A DNA stretch of 64,000 nt from Limisphaera sp049537155 (GTDB taxonomy: Bacteria > Verrucomicrobiota > Verrucomicrobiia > Limisphaerales > Limisphaeraceae): NCBI RefSeq assembly GCF_049537155.1, contig NZ_JBMVQZ010000007.1:124001-188000 (forward strand), in the 5' to 3' direction. How positions within the stretch are numbered: the stretch's first letter is position 1; each line of letters begins with the position of its first letter. The translations under genes and the position numbers were made by a program. Below, piece by piece: positions 26,600 through 35,916 of this stretch. The notes beneath the pieces are model-generated. The model had not been told where the DNA came from. It did not search any database and worked only from the letters and a program-made list of their open reading frames with translations.

Positions 26600-27616
26600 C
26601 TACCTGCGGCGGGCTTCTTCGAACAGCCGCGCCCACGCGCTCGGCACGGGCAGACGAACCAGGCTGCGGAGCATCCATTCGCGCACCTCGCGGCGGGAGA
26701 CCTTGATTCGCTGCGCCGGTTCCAGAGGGTTCACCCTGCCCAGCTCCTGCAACGTCCGTACTCCGATCAACAGCGGCCAGGCACAGGCCAGGCGGAGTCG
26801 CCATTGGCCGGGTGGGATCGCCAACGTATACGACCAGCCTGCCTGGAGATGGTCCAGCGCAAGCCGGCGCCAGCGTTCGTAGCAGGGCCGGACGCGCGGC
26901 CAGCAGGCGGGATCGCGCAGTTCTTCGGGACGCACCCCGAGAGGTTCCAGCTCCGTCGCCGGCAGGTAACAGCGGCCCAGTCGGATGTCCTCGGCACAGT
27001 CGCGCAGGACGTTGACCAGCTGAAGGCCTTTGCCGAACCGGACGGCCTGCGTCAGCCAGCTCGTCTCGTCCAGTGGATGACGCGGAAAAAGGTGCCTGCG
27101 GCAGAGGCGGCTCCAGAACTCGCCCACGCTGCCGGCCACGTGGTACGTGTACTGGTCGAGTTCTTCCGCTGTGGCGAGGGCCGTCACCCGCGAGGACGCC
27201 GGTGCGGGTGCGCCGAACCGGGTCAAATCCCGGGTTTGCCCCTCCACGATGTGGCCCAGCACGGTTCGCACCTCGGCCCGATCCTCCTCGGCGAGGCAGG
27301 AGAGAGCGGTCAGGCTCTCCGCCCAGGACCTGGCAAGTTCCTGCTCTGGGGCGGGGCCGACCAGATCGCCGCGGGCGATCTCCGGGATCGGTCCGGGAGG
27401 TGCCACGCCCAGGATCTGCAGTCGCATCGTCTCCAGCAGCCGCAACCGGTTGGCCACCGCGATTGTGCCGGCGTCGGCCACCGTGTCCGTCGTCCGCGCC
27501 AGCAAATACGCCACGGCAATCGGTTCCCGGACCCGCGCGGGCGACACCCGCAGGCTGAGGTAAAACGACCTCGAGGTGGCGCGCAACAACTGCCAGTGAC
27601 GGGCGGTCATGACCAT
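26600..27616 (-). CDS. Squalene/phytoene synthase family protein, probably squalene synthase
   Basis: A 338-residue all-helical prenyl synthase that condenses two farnesyl (or geranylgeranyl) diphosphates head to head. The two Asp-rich Mg2+ sites are clear: ARTTDTVAD near residue 60 and NVLRDCAEDI near 205. Also visible are TYHVAGSVGEFW and GRCYLPATEL. The first motif and the overall pattern are closer to eukaryote-type squalene synthases than to the HpnC/HpnD pair. A hopanoid or carotenoid role is plausible, but no cyclase is in the window. It starts ATGGTCATG; either Met is possible. It follows argH on the minus strand. Confidence 0.85.
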   Translation of the reverse strand: MVMTARHWQLLRATSRSFYLSLRVSPARVREPIAVAYLLARTTDTVADAGTIAVANRLRLLETMRLQILGVAPPGPIPEIARGDLVGPAPEQELARSWAESLTALSCLAEEDRAEVRTVLGHIVEGQTRDLTRFGAPAPASSRVTALATAEELDQYTYHVAGSVGEFWSRLCRRHLFPRHPLDETSWLTQAVRFGKGLQLVNVLRDCAEDIRLGRCYLPATELEPLGVRPEELRDPACWPRVRPCYERWRRLALDHLQAGWSYTLAIPPGQWRLRLACAWPLLIGVRTLQELGRVNPLEPAQRIKVSRREVREWMLRSLVRLPVPSAWARLFEEARRR

Positions 27617-27761
27617 GGATGCCGCAGGCGGCTCTGCGCCGGGACCGGACCGGACTGCCCTGCCGTCCGTCGCCGGCGGGGCACCGCCTGGTGAAGCTCC
27701 ACCGGTCCTGACCGGACCGGTTGCACGGACTGTTGCGGACCGGCAGCCGATGCAGGGCCCA

Positions 27762-29174
27762 TCAAAACAGCCGTCGTTTCCATGCCTTCAGTTGCCGCGC
27801 CACCTCACGGGGACCGGGCGAGCCTGGCAGGGTGCGACGGGCCATGGCTCGTGCCAGATCGAACACGGCCAACACCTCCGGATCGAATCCCGGCCAGATC
27901 CTCTTCCATTCCTCCGCGGGAAGTTCGCGAAGGGTGCAACCCAGTTGCTCCGCGCGTGCCACGGCGGCGCCCACCCGGTGATGAGCCTGCCGAAACGGAA
28001 CGCCCCGGCGCACCATCTCCTCCGCAAGATCCGTGGCCAGCAGGTTGGGATCCGCCACTGCCGCGGCACATCGTTCCGGCTGGAAAGCCACCTGGTCCAG
28101 CATCCCGGCAAAGATCTGGGTGCAGGCCCGGACCGTGTCGGCGGTGTCGAACAGGCGTTCCTTGTCCTCCTGCAGGTCGCGGTTGTATGTCAGCGGCAGC
28201 CCCTTCAACAGCACCAGCAACGCGGTGAGATTGCCGATGACCCGACCGGACTTGCCCCGGACCAGTTCGGCCACGTCGGGATTCTTCTTTTGCGGCATCA
28301 GGGAGGAACCGGTGGTGAAGGCGTCGCCGATGCGGATGAAACCGAACTCGGCGCTGCTCCAGAGGATCAGGTCTTCCGCCAGCCGCGAAAGATGCACCGC
28401 CAGCAGGGCCGCGTGGGCACAAAACTCCAGAACGAAATCGCGGTCGCTCACAGCGTCCATGGAATTGCGGGTGATTCGGGGACGACCCCGCTTGTCCACA
28501 AAGCCCAGTTCTCGGGCGACAAACTCCCGGTCCAACGGCAGGGTGGACCCGGCCAGCGCACCCGACCCCAGCGGACATTCGTTCAGTCGCTCCCGGCAAT
28601 CCTCGAACCGGCTCCGGTCGCGGTCCAACATCTCCACGTAGGCCAGCAGGTGATGGGCGACCGGGACCGGTTGGGCCCGCTGCAGATGGGTGTAACCGGG
28701 AATCCAAATGTCCGCCGACCGCTCCGCCAGGCGGATCAGCGCCCGCATCAGCTCGCAGATTTCGTCCAACAGGCGGTCAATTTCATCCCGAACCCACAGC
28801 CGCAGGTCCAACGCCACCTGATCGTTCCGGGAGCGGCCCGTGTGCAATTTGGCGCCGGCCGGCACCCGCCGCGTCAACTCCGCCTCGACGTTCATGTGGA
28901 CATCCTCAAGTTCCGGCTTCCACACGAACCGGCCCGACCGGATCTCCTCGGCGATGGCCTGCAAACCTGACCGGATCTGCCGATACTCCTGCGCACTCAG
29001 CAACCCTACCCGATGCAACATGGCCGCGTGCACCTGGGAACCGAGAATGTCCTGCGCCCACAACCGACGGTCAAAGCTCACCGATTCGGTGAACCGGGCC
29101 ACCGCCTCGCTCGGTCCCGAGCGAAAACGGCCGCTGCGCGAGATGGGCGAACTCGACTGACGCTTTGTATTCAC
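27762..29174 (-). CDS. argH: Argininosuccinate lyase
   Basis: Cleaves argininosuccinate to arginine and fumarate, the last step of arginine synthesis. The protein has 470 residues, normal for ArgH. SGRFRSGPSEAVARFTESV at the start corresponds to the GGRF region, HTGRSRNDQVALD lies near residue 115, GYTHLQRAQPV near 165, and the superfamily signature GSSLMPQKKNPD near 290. I place the start at GTG 29174, because it gives the usual distance to the SGRF motif; the open frame continues to 29429 but is unlike any ArgH. Confidence 0.95.
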   Translation of the reverse strand: MNTKRQSSSPISRSGRFRSGPSEAVARFTESVSFDRRLWAQDILGSQVHAAMLHRVGLLSAQEYRQIRSGLQAIAEEIRSGRFVWKPELEDVHMNVEAELTRRVPAGAKLHTGRSRNDQVALDLRLWVRDEIDRLLDEICELMRALIRLAERSADIWIPGYTHLQRAQPVPVAHHLLAYVEMLDRDRSRFEDCRERLNECPLGSGALAGSTLPLDREFVARELGFVDKRGRPRITRNSMDAVSDRDFVLEFCAHAALLAVHLSRLAEDLILWSSAEFGFIRIGDAFTTGSSLMPQKKNPDVAELVRGKSGRVIGNLTALLVLLKGLPLTYNRDLQEDKERLFDTADTVRACTQIFAGMLDQVAFQPERCAAAVADPNLLATDLAEEMVRRGVPFRQAHHRVGAAVARAEQLGCTLRELPAEEWKRIWPGFDPEVLAVFDLARAMARRTLPGSPGPREVARQLKAWKRRLF

Positions 29175-29679
29175 GAGCCCGGCACCATGCCGCACTCGGC
29201 CGGCAAAGTCACTTCCAAAGCCACGACCTCCAAACTCCAGCCTCCGAACCGTCCGGCTCCAACCGGGGGCGCCCATGCCCGCCGCTCGGACACCGCCGGA
29301 CCCGTGCGGCTTGGGTCGAGAGCCCCGCCGCCCCAGCTCGATTGAGCCCCTGGAGAAATGTTTCAGCTCGGGCAGCCTGGGTGGCGCGTTTTGATCAGGC
29401 GGGGCGTTTCGCGGCAGGCGAAAACGCAAACCACCGGCGGGGTTCTGCGCAATGTACTGATTTACAACTTGATGTGAGCATTCTGACGGACAGGCACGCG
29501 GTTTGCTCCCCTCCGGTTTGTGTTGAAAAACGTTGCGCGCGCAGCCCGGGCAGGGAAGCCAACCGCCGGTGCTCTACCGGAGGGTCAACATGGTTCCTCC
29601 GTCCTGCGAAACGGGTTGCGCGCGCCGACCCAACCCAGAAGGGAAACGAAGAACTGCAAAAGGCATGAAGAAAGGTGAC
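29175..29679. other. Divergent region between argH and the porin-like gene
   Basis: Must carry the promoters of both genes. I see no gene. One hairpin stands out at 29404-29427 (GCGTTTCGC with GCGAAAACGC, one bulged A); an upstream GCGTTTT (29386-29392) could pair with the same AAAACGC instead. A second small stem CCGGT/ACCGG lies at about 29566-29580. No riboswitch family matches. Confidence 0.4.
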
Positions 29680-30819
29680 ATGAAGCTTGCGACCTACACG
29701 CGAACCTTGATGGCGCTGGGAGTGATCAGCGCCGGGGCGGTGGTGAATGCCGAGGAATCGGCCGTGCCCCTGCTGACCGGTGTGGCATCCACCACCCTCA
29801 GCGGCTACGTGGACACTTCGGCCATCTGGTTGCCCGGTCCCGGTGGTGCCAACAACCTGCCAGGCCGGTCGTTCGACGGCGCCGACAAGCAAAACGGCTT
29901 CAACCTGAACGTGGTATCGCTGGCCTTGGAAAAGCCGCTGGATGAGACCGACTGGGCGGCCGGTTACCGGGTCCAGTTGCTCTTCGGCCCGGACGCCAAC
30001 ACACTGGGTTCACTCTCCTCGTTGGGGACTGCCTCCGGCGATTTTGCTGTCAAAAACGCCTATGTGGCGCTGCGCGCCCCGGTGGGGAGCGGTTTGACCC
30101 TCAAAGTGGGTGTCTGGGACACCATCATGGGCTACGAGGTTTTCGAATCCGGAAACAACCCCAACTACAGCCGGTCCTACGGTTACTTCATCGAGCCCAT
30201 CATTCACACCGGTGTGCTCGCCTCCTACGACTTTACCGAGTGGTTGTCGGTCTCGGCGGGCGTGGCCGACGGCGGCGGACTCAACAGCATCAACTTCCGA
30301 TCCGGCGTGGATTCTGTGCTGAGCTACGTGGGGTCCATCGTCCTCACGGCTCCCGAAGAGTGCGGCTGGATCTCGGGTGGGAAATTGTACCTGGGTGCCA
30401 TGGATTCCGGCATTCAGGGGGCCAAGGACATGGTCAACTGGTTTGCCGGGCTGACGATCCCCACGCCGGTCGAGGGCCTCTCGGTGGGTGCGGCATACGA
30501 TTATCGCGCCAACGGCCTGTTCGACAGTTCGTACGAGAATGCCACGGGGCTGTACGTGGTTTACCAGGCGACCGACAAGTGCCAGCTCAGTGGCCGTGCC
30601 GAGTACGCCACCGGCTCGGCCGGTGCCTACGGATACACCGGGCCTGAGGCGGTTCAGCTTCTTGGCCTCACCGGCACCGTGGCCTGTCAGATCTGGGATC
30701 ATACCCTGAGCCGGTTGGAGGTCCGGTGGGATCACGACCTCAACAGCCGCGGGGAATTCCTCAACGGCAACGCCAACAACGCCTTCTCGGTGGCATTGAA
30801 CGTGATCTACCAGTTCTGA
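29680..30819 (+). CDS. Outer-membrane beta-barrel (porin-like) protein
   Basis: A 379-residue protein with a signal peptide (basic start, core LMALGVISAGAVV, cleavage after VNA) and about 14 to 16 amphipathic strands. It ends in Phe after NVIYQF, the usual barrel-assembly signal. Strands such as GLTLKVGVWDTIMGYEVFE and ASYDFTEWLSVSAGVADGG alternate polar and hydrophobic residues. It resembles uncharacterised verrucomicrobial porins; the transported solute is unknown. ATG 29680 was chosen over ATG 29665 because AAAGG sits 5 bases before it and the signal peptide then begins MKLA. Confidence 0.8.
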   Translation: MKLATYTRTLMALGVISAGAVVNAEESAVPLLTGVASTTLSGYVDTSAIWLPGPGGANNLPGRSFDGADKQNGFNLNVVSLALEKPLDETDWAAGYRVQLLFGPDANTLGSLSSLGTASGDFAVKNAYVALRAPVGSGLTLKVGVWDTIMGYEVFESGNNPNYSRSYGYFIEPIIHTGVLASYDFTEWLSVSAGVADGGGLNSINFRSGVDSVLSYVGSIVLTAPEECGWISGGKLYLGAMDSGIQGAKDMVNWFAGLTIPTPVEGLSVGAAYDYRANGLFDSSYENATGLYVVYQATDKCQLSGRAEYATGSAGAYGYTGPEAVQLLGLTGTVACQIWDHTLSRLEVRWDHDLNSRGEFLNGNANNAFSVALNVIYQF

Positions 30820-30839
30820 TTCGGTGTGTGGCAGTGCGC

Positions 30840-30889
30840 AGCCCGGGCCGGACTTGCAGGGCACCTCTGGCAAAAAGCCGGCCCGGGCT
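30840..30889 (+). terminator. Long-loop hairpin between porin and glycogen-binding-domain gene
   Basis: Perfect 12-base arms at 30840-30851 and 30878-30889 with a 26-base loop, 20 bases after the porin stop and 32 before the next ATG. Followed by TTGCAAATC. It may end the porin transcript or be a structured leader of the next gene. Confidence 0.5.
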
Positions 30890-30921
30890 TTGCAAATCTC
30901 CAAACACGCATACCTTTCCTC

Positions 30922-31278
30922 ATGGCTCGCAAAAAAACCACCACCAGGAAAACTGCACCGGTTCCAACACCGGCCCCGGCCGAAGCGGCCGCGGCAAAAC
31001 CGGCGGCCCCCGGCGGGGGCGGAGTGCCCCAAACGTTCCGGTTCACCGCGCCGGATGCGATGAGCGTGCTGTTGGTAGGCGATTTCACTCACTGGCAAAA
31101 TGCCCCCATCCCCATGCACAAGGGGCCTGGCGGCGTTTGGGAGGTGACCGTCACACTCCCTCCGGGCATTTACCACTACCGGTTCCTGGTGGACGGCGAA
31201 TGGCGGGACGATCCCGAATGCACCCTGCGCGTCCCGAACCCGTTCGGTTCCCAGAACAACGTCCGGTTCGTCAGTTGA
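30922..31278 (+). CDS. Stand-alone glycogen-binding (AMPK1-CBM / CBM48-like) protein with basic tail, copy 1
   Basis: A 118-residue protein. Residues 1-40 form a Lys/Arg/Thr-rich then Ala/Pro-rich tail (MARKKTTTRKT). The rest is one early-set beta-sandwich: QTFRFTAPDAMSVLLVGDF, then THW, KGPGGVWEVTVTLPPG, YHYRFLVDGEWRDDPE and the end NPFGSQNNVRF. The two Trp that stack on glucan in AMPK beta correspond to those of DFTHW and GEWRDD. There is no enzyme domain. It is about 75 percent identical by eye over the domain to the protein at 39993-40316. The role is unknown; the domain should bind alpha-glucan, and the tail could bind nucleic acid or another acidic partner (inference). ATG 30922 chosen as first codon of the basic tail. 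Confidence 0.85.
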   Translation: MARKKTTTRKTAPVPTPAPAEAAAAKPAAPGGGGVPQTFRFTAPDAMSVLLVGDFTHWQNAPIPMHKGPGGVWEVTVTLPPGIYHYRFLVDGEWRDDPECTLRVPNPFGSQNNVRFVS

Positions 31279-31483
31279 TCTCCGGGCGGTGGGGCGGCAG
31301 GCCCGACCTGCTTCCCGTTCCGCCTTCGAGGCGCGTCGGGCGGGTTCGGGCCCGGTTGCCCGGTTCCGGTCCCGAAAGGCGCGCCCACGGCCGGCTCCGC
31401 GCCAGCCTGTTCCCACGGAAAGCCCCCCGGAGCGCGCATCGCGCGCCCGAATTGACGGGTGAGACACCGCGGCGGCGCCGGGC

Positions 31484-34400
31484 TCAGGATCGTCGGATCC
31501 GGCCATTGCCGTTGGACGCAACCGTGGCGTTGCCGTTCCGTTTCGGCCATCGTGCCGGCCGCTCGGGCGGGTCCCGGTCCACCTTGGCGTAGTAGCTGTT
31601 TTCGCCCAGCAGCTTTTCCACTGCTTCCTGCAACTGGAGCGAGGGCCGGACGAAAAACCGTTCATGGGTTTCGAGCACCACGGTGGCGTCGTTGGGGCGG
31701 ACGAAACAGAGGTACAGCGGACAGCGGCCGGGATGGGCTTCGACGATTTGACGGATTGCATCCAGCGTCTCCGGTTTGGCCGCCCCCGGGTAGATGCGGA
31801 AGTGCACGGCCTTGGTGAACCGGGCCGGCGCCTCTTCCAGCGGAAACGCGTCCCAGACGAACAATTTTGCCGAACCCTCCTCGGTGCCGGTCTCGCCGAG
31901 GACCATGACCGCGGCGTTCGGTTGCAGCACGGGCCGGCATCGTTCGGCAGCCTCCTCGAAACACAGCAGCTGAACCGTACCTGTGAGATCTTCCAGCACG
32001 GCGGTGAGATAGGGCCTGTTGGATTTGCGGCTGAGGCCTTCCTGGACGGAGACGACCAGTCCACCCACCCGCGTGAGAGTGCGCGGGGGCAACCGGGCCA
32101 GACCGGCGGCGTCGGCCAGTGCATACTCTTCCAGCAACCGGCTGTAGGGGGCCAGGGGGTGCCCGGTGAGGTACAGGCCCAGCAGTTCCTTCTCGTAGGA
32201 GAGCAGCTCGTGCACGGGCCATTCGGGCAGCTGAAGAGAGGCTTCCGCCGGGACGTTGGCTTCCTTGCCCAGGAGGCTGAAGAGCGAACGCTGACCGCGC
32301 TGGCGATCGGCCTGGAGGTGTGAAGCCCGGGTGAGCGCCGACTCGATCTGGGCGGTGAGCGTGGCGCGGTTCGGACCGAGCCCGTCACAGGCCCCCGCCT
32401 TGATCAGCGCCTCCAGGATTCTGCGGTTGACCGCGCGCGTGTCCACCCGCTCGCAGAGATCGTAAAGGGACCGGAACGGTCCGCCCTGACGCCGGGCCTG
32501 GAGGAGGCTCTGGACGGCGGCGGTGCCCACCCCCTTGATGGCAGCCAGCCCGAAACGGATGGCCCGGGGCGGCCCGGTTTCATCGCCAAGCCGCACCGGG
32601 GTGAAATGCACATCGCTTTCGTTGACGTGGGGCGGGAGGACCGAGATGCCAAAGGACCGCGCCTCGGCGATGTATTCGGCCAGTTTTTCCGTGTCGGCCA
32701 TGTCGTTGGTCATCATGGCGCAGAGGAATTCCACGGTGTAATTGGCCTTCAGGTAGGCGGTCTGATAGGCGGTGACCGCGTAGGCTGCGGCGTGGGATTT
32801 GTTGAAACCGTATCCGGCGAACTTTTCCAGCAGGTCGAAGATCTGGTGGGCCTTGGCCGCGGGGATGTTGTTCTTTTCCATGCAGCCCCGCACGAACGTG
32901 TCGCGCTGTTTGGCCATTTCCTCGGGCTTCTTCTTGCCCATGGCCCGGCGGAGCAGGTCGGCCGCCCCCAGCGAGTAACCGGCCAGGACCTGGGCCGCCT
33001 GCATGACCTGTTCCTGGTAAATCAGGATCCCGTAGGTCTCGCGCGCGATGGGTTCCAGCAGCGGATGCTCGTATTCGATCTGCACCTCGCCGTGACGGCG
33101 GCGGAGGAATTCGGGGATCAGATCCATCGGGCCCGGCCGGTACAGCGCGATGAGCGCGGTGATGTGTTCGATCGAGCTGAGCTGGAATCTGCGGCACAAC
33201 TCGCGCATTCCGGCCGATTCGAGTTGGAACACACCCAGGGTCCGGGCCTTGTTGAGAAGCTCGTAGGTCTTGGGATCGTCCAGCGGCAGTTGATCCACGT
33301 TGATCTCGATGCCGCGCGTCTGCCGCACCAGTTCGCAGGTATTGCGGATGACCGTGAGGGTCTTGAGACCCAGGAAATCCATCTTCAGCAGGCCCAGATC
33401 CCCCACCGGTCCCATGGCGTACTGGGTGACCAGCGCACCGTTCTCGTCGGCCTTCAGCGGGACCAGGTTGACCAGCGGTTCAGGGCCGATCACCACGCCG
33501 GCGGCGTGCACGGAGGCATTGCGGGCGATGTCCTCCAGGATCTGTGCCGTGTCAATCAGTTCGCGCGTGACCTCCTCCGTCTCATAGGCCTGGCGAAGTT
33601 CGGGGGAGAGCTCCAGCGCACGGGCCAGGGTAATCTTGGGGTCGTTGGGGATCATCCGGGCCAGCCGGTCGCATTCCCCGTACGACAGGCCCATGACACG
33701 GCCCACGTCGCGCACGACGCTCTTGGCACCCAGGGTGCCGAAGGTGATGATTTGCGCCACGCAATCCCGGCCGTACTTCTGCCGCACGTACTCGATGACC
33801 TCGGCCCGACGATCGTCCGCGAAGTCAATGTCAATGTCGGGCGGGTTCACCCGTTCCGGGTTCAAGAACCGCTCGAACAGCAGTCCGTACCGAAGGGGGT
33901 CCACGTTCGAAATGCCCAGCAGATAGGTCACCAGCGAACCGGCGGCCGATCCGCGCGCCGCGCAGGCGATGCCCTGTTCGCGGCTGTGTTTGACGAAATC
34001 CCCCACGATGAGGAAGTAGCTCACGAAGCCCGTCCGCCGGATGACCTGCAGTTCGCTCTCGAGCCGTGCCAGGACCTCTTCGATGGCCCGGCGCACCTCC
34101 GGCGCGTCCGGTGCCCAGGCATGGCCGGGCGGGGCCGGTGGCAGCCCCGGCAACAATTCGGGCCGTTCCACCCCTTCCACGACGAAGCTGTTGTCCTCGA
34201 CACGGGCATGCAGCGTGTACCGGCGCCGGAGTCCCTCGGCAATCCAGACCCGCAAGTACTGTTCCTGGGTGTACGGCGGGGGCGGATGGAAAACCGGGTA
34301 ATGAAGCCGGCCAAACTCGATCTCCACGTTGCACTTCTCCGCAACCTCCAGGGTGTTGCGAATGGCCTCGGGCACCTCGGCAAACCGGGCCTTCATCTCC

Positions 34401-35158
34401 TCCGCGGCGCGCAGATGGAACTGTTCCGGCGCGTACCGCAGCCGTCTGGGATCGTCCAACGTGGTCTGCGTGCCGATGCAAATCAGGCAGTCGTGGGCCC
34501 GCCAGTGATGCTTTTCCAGATAATGCACGTCGTTGGTGGCCACGACCGACAGACCGAATTCGCGCGCCCAGGCCAGCAGTTGCCGGTTCACCACGGCCTG
34601 TTCCGGCAGCCCGTGATCCTGCAGTTCCAGATGGAAATGCTCCGGTCCGAACACCTGCCTGTACCAGTCCAGCGCGTCGCGTGCCCGGTCCAACTGCCCC
34701 TTCACAATCAGGTCCGGGATCTCCGCCGCCAGACAGCCGGACAGCACCACCAGCCCCTCCCGATGCCTCTCCAGCAGTTCCTTGTCGATGCGCGGTTTGT
34801 AGTAGTAGCCCTCCAGATGCGCGGCGGTGCTGAGCCGGATCAGATTGTGATAGCCGGTCTCGTCCCGGGCCAGGAGGGTGAGATGATGGTAAACATCGCG
34901 CCCGCCGGAGGTGGTTTTCTTGTCGAAGCGGCTTCCCGGCGCCACGTACATTTCGCAGCCCAGGATCGGCTTGATCCCCTTTGCTCGGGCCTTCTGGTAG
35001 AAATCAATCACCCCGTACATCACGCCGTGATCGGTGATGGCCAGGGCGGGAAACTTGAGGGCATGAGCACGCTCCACCAGCCGGTCGAGCCGGCAGGCAC
35101 CGTCCAACAGGGAGTACTCAGTGTGGACGTGCAGATGAACGAAGTCCGCGTGCTCCAT
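31484..35158 (-). CDS. dnaE: DNA polymerase III alpha subunit
   Basis: Replicative polymerase, 1224 residues. In order: the PHP domain (FVHLHVHTEYSLLDGACRL at residues 7-25, later ITDHGVMYG and TNDVHYL), the palm/fingers region with CAARGSAAGSLVTYLLGI and the catalytic PDIDIDFADDRR, YRPGPMDLIPEFLRRRHG, YQEQVMQAAQ, YGFNKSHAAAYA, the helix-hairpin-helix zone and an OB-fold near the C-terminus. A Pro-rich insertion of about 40 residues (around residue 310) lies between the PHP domain and the palm. No intein or DnaE split. Flanked by intergenic regions on both sides, so transcribed alone. Confidence 0.98.
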   Translation of the reverse strand: MEHADFVHLHVHTEYSLLDGACRLDRLVERAHALKFPALAITDHGVMYGVIDFYQKARAKGIKPILGCEMYVAPGSRFDKKTTSGGRDVYHHLTLLARDETGYHNLIRLSTAAHLEGYYYKPRIDKELLERHREGLVVLSGCLAAEIPDLIVKGQLDRARDALDWYRQVFGPEHFHLELQDHGLPEQAVVNRQLLAWAREFGLSVVATNDVHYLEKHHWRAHDCLICIGTQTTLDDPRRLRYAPEQFHLRAAEEMKARFAEVPEAIRNTLEVAEKCNVEIEFGRLHYPVFHPPPPYTQEQYLRVWIAEGLRRRYTLHARVEDNSFVVEGVERPELLPGLPPAPPGHAWAPDAPEVRRAIEEVLARLESELQVIRRTGFVSYFLIVGDFVKHSREQGIACAARGSAAGSLVTYLLGISNVDPLRYGLLFERFLNPERVNPPDIDIDFADDRRAEVIEYVRQKYGRDCVAQIITFGTLGAKSVVRDVGRVMGLSYGECDRLARMIPNDPKITLARALELSPELRQAYETEEVTRELIDTAQILEDIARNASVHAAGVVIGPEPLVNLVPLKADENGALVTQYAMGPVGDLGLLKMDFLGLKTLTVIRNTCELVRQTRGIEINVDQLPLDDPKTYELLNKARTLGVFQLESAGMRELCRRFQLSSIEHITALIALYRPGPMDLIPEFLRRRHGEVQIEYEHPLLEPIARETYGILIYQEQVMQAAQVLAGYSLGAADLLRRAMGKKKPEEMAKQRDTFVRGCMEKNNIPAAKAHQIFDLLEKFAGYGFNKSHAAAYAVTAYQTAYLKANYTVEFLCAMMTNDMADTEKLAEYIAEARSFGISVLPPHVNESDVHFTPVRLGDETGPPRAIRFGLAAIKGVGTAAVQSLLQARRQGGPFRSLYDLCERVDTRAVNRRILEALIKAGACDGLGPNRATLTAQIESALTRASHLQADRQRGQRSLFSLLGKEANVPAEASLQLPEWPVHELLSYEKELLGLYLTGHPLAPYSRLLEEYALADAAGLARLPPRTLTRVGGLVVSVQEGLSRKSNRPYLTAVLEDLTGTVQLLCFEEAAERCRPVLQPNAAVMVLGETGTEEGSAKLFVWDAFPLEEAPARFTKAVHFRIYPGAAKPETLDAIRQIVEAHPGRCPLYLCFVRPNDATVVLETHERFFVRPSLQLQEAVEKLLGENSYYAKVDRDPPERPARWPKRNGNATVASNGNGRIRRS

Positions 35159-35327
35159 GGGATCGAAGGTAGCGGCCGGAACGCGAACCGGGCAAGCCGG
35201 GCTTGTTCACAGGCCATTTGCGCCGGAGGCCGGGACGGGACAAGGGGCCGCGTTGCCCGCCGAAAGGCGGGTCCGGAGGCGCCACGACAGAGCTCGCACC
35301 GGTTCGCTCCCCCGGGGATTGTGCCGT

Positions 35328-35355
35328 TGCGTTTCGTTTGAAGTGCTCTATGTTT
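35328..35355 (+). promoter_or_regulatory. Likely promoter of the YlbF-like gene
   Basis: TTGCGT (35328-35333), 16-base spacer, TATGTT (35350-35355), about 75 bases before ATG 35430. Moderate match only. Confidence 0.45.
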
Positions 35356-35429
35356 GGGGACCAATTGTCGTCGGGCAGAGGGTCCGGCGGCCGGAATGAG
35401 TAAAACCATCCATCGAGCGAAACGATACC

Positions 35430-35831
35430 ATGAGCCAGAGCGAAGCGATCGGGCAAAAGACCCGCGAGCTGTGTGAAACCATCCTGGAGGACGCGGGCTT
35501 CAAGTCCGCTCAGCAGCGCATTCAGGCCTTCCTGGAAGACGAAAAGGCGCGGACCCAGTACGAGGAGGTGGTCCGGCTGGGGCAGGCCCTGCGGCGCAAA
35601 CAACAATTCGGAGAGCCGTTGAGCGAGGAAGAGATCCAACAATTCGAAAAGGCGCGTGAAGAACTGCTGGCCAACGAGGTCGCACGCGGTTTCCTGGACG
35701 CGCAAACGGAGCTGGAGGAGATGCGGCAGGCCATCCAACAACAGGTGGCCCTCACCATGGAGCTGGGGCGCATGCCCACGCACGAGGACATGGACGGTTG
35801 CGGTTGCGGCTCCGGCTGCGGCTGTCACTGA
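35430..35831 (+). CDS. YlbF/YmcA-family protein with Cys-rich tail
   Basis: A 133-residue helical protein of the YlbF/YmcA (RicF/RicA) type. Residues 1-115 are three to four charged helices, including QYEEVVRLGQALRRKQQ and the helix ending MELGRMPTHEDMD. The last 11 residues are GCGCGSGCGCH, four Cys and one His. In Bacillus, proteins of this family form a complex with YaaT that carries iron-sulfur clusters and affects mRNA processing by RNase Y. Whether the same applies here is unknown, but a terminal metal or cluster site is plausible. It stands alone with its own terminator. Confidence 0.8.
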   Translation: MSQSEAIGQKTRELCETILEDAGFKSAQQRIQAFLEDEKARTQYEEVVRLGQALRRKQQFGEPLSEEEIQQFEKAREELLANEVARGFLDAQTELEEMRQAIQQQVALTMELGRMPTHEDMDGCGCGSGCGCH

Positions 35832-35878
35832 CCCGTCCGCCCGGCGCGGCACGCCGGGTCAATCGCAGACTTTGCCCG

Positions 35879-35916
35879 ACCCTGCACGGCGACGTCCGTG
35901 CAGGGTTCATTCTTTC
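35879..35916 (+). terminator. Intrinsic terminator of the YlbF-like gene
   Basis: Perfect 11-base arms (35879-35889 and 35896-35906) around CGACGT, followed by TTCATTCTTTC. Its tail overlaps the last bases of the convergent epimerase gene. Confidence 0.85.

Noticed and set aside
29175..29429. N-terminal extension of ArgH by 85 residues
   Set aside because: No ArgH has such a leader; the GTG at 29174 gives the normal length.
29404..29450. Cyclic-di-GMP (GEMM) riboswitch before the porin
   Set aside because: ACGCAAACC is only loosely similar; the GGGCAAACC strand and the ACGCAAAGCC to CCGG arrangement are not present.
32606..35341. A 911-codon plus-strand frame antisense to dnaE
   Set aside because: It mirrors dnaE codon by codon in a GC-rich gene and encodes no recognisable domain; dnaE is unambiguous.
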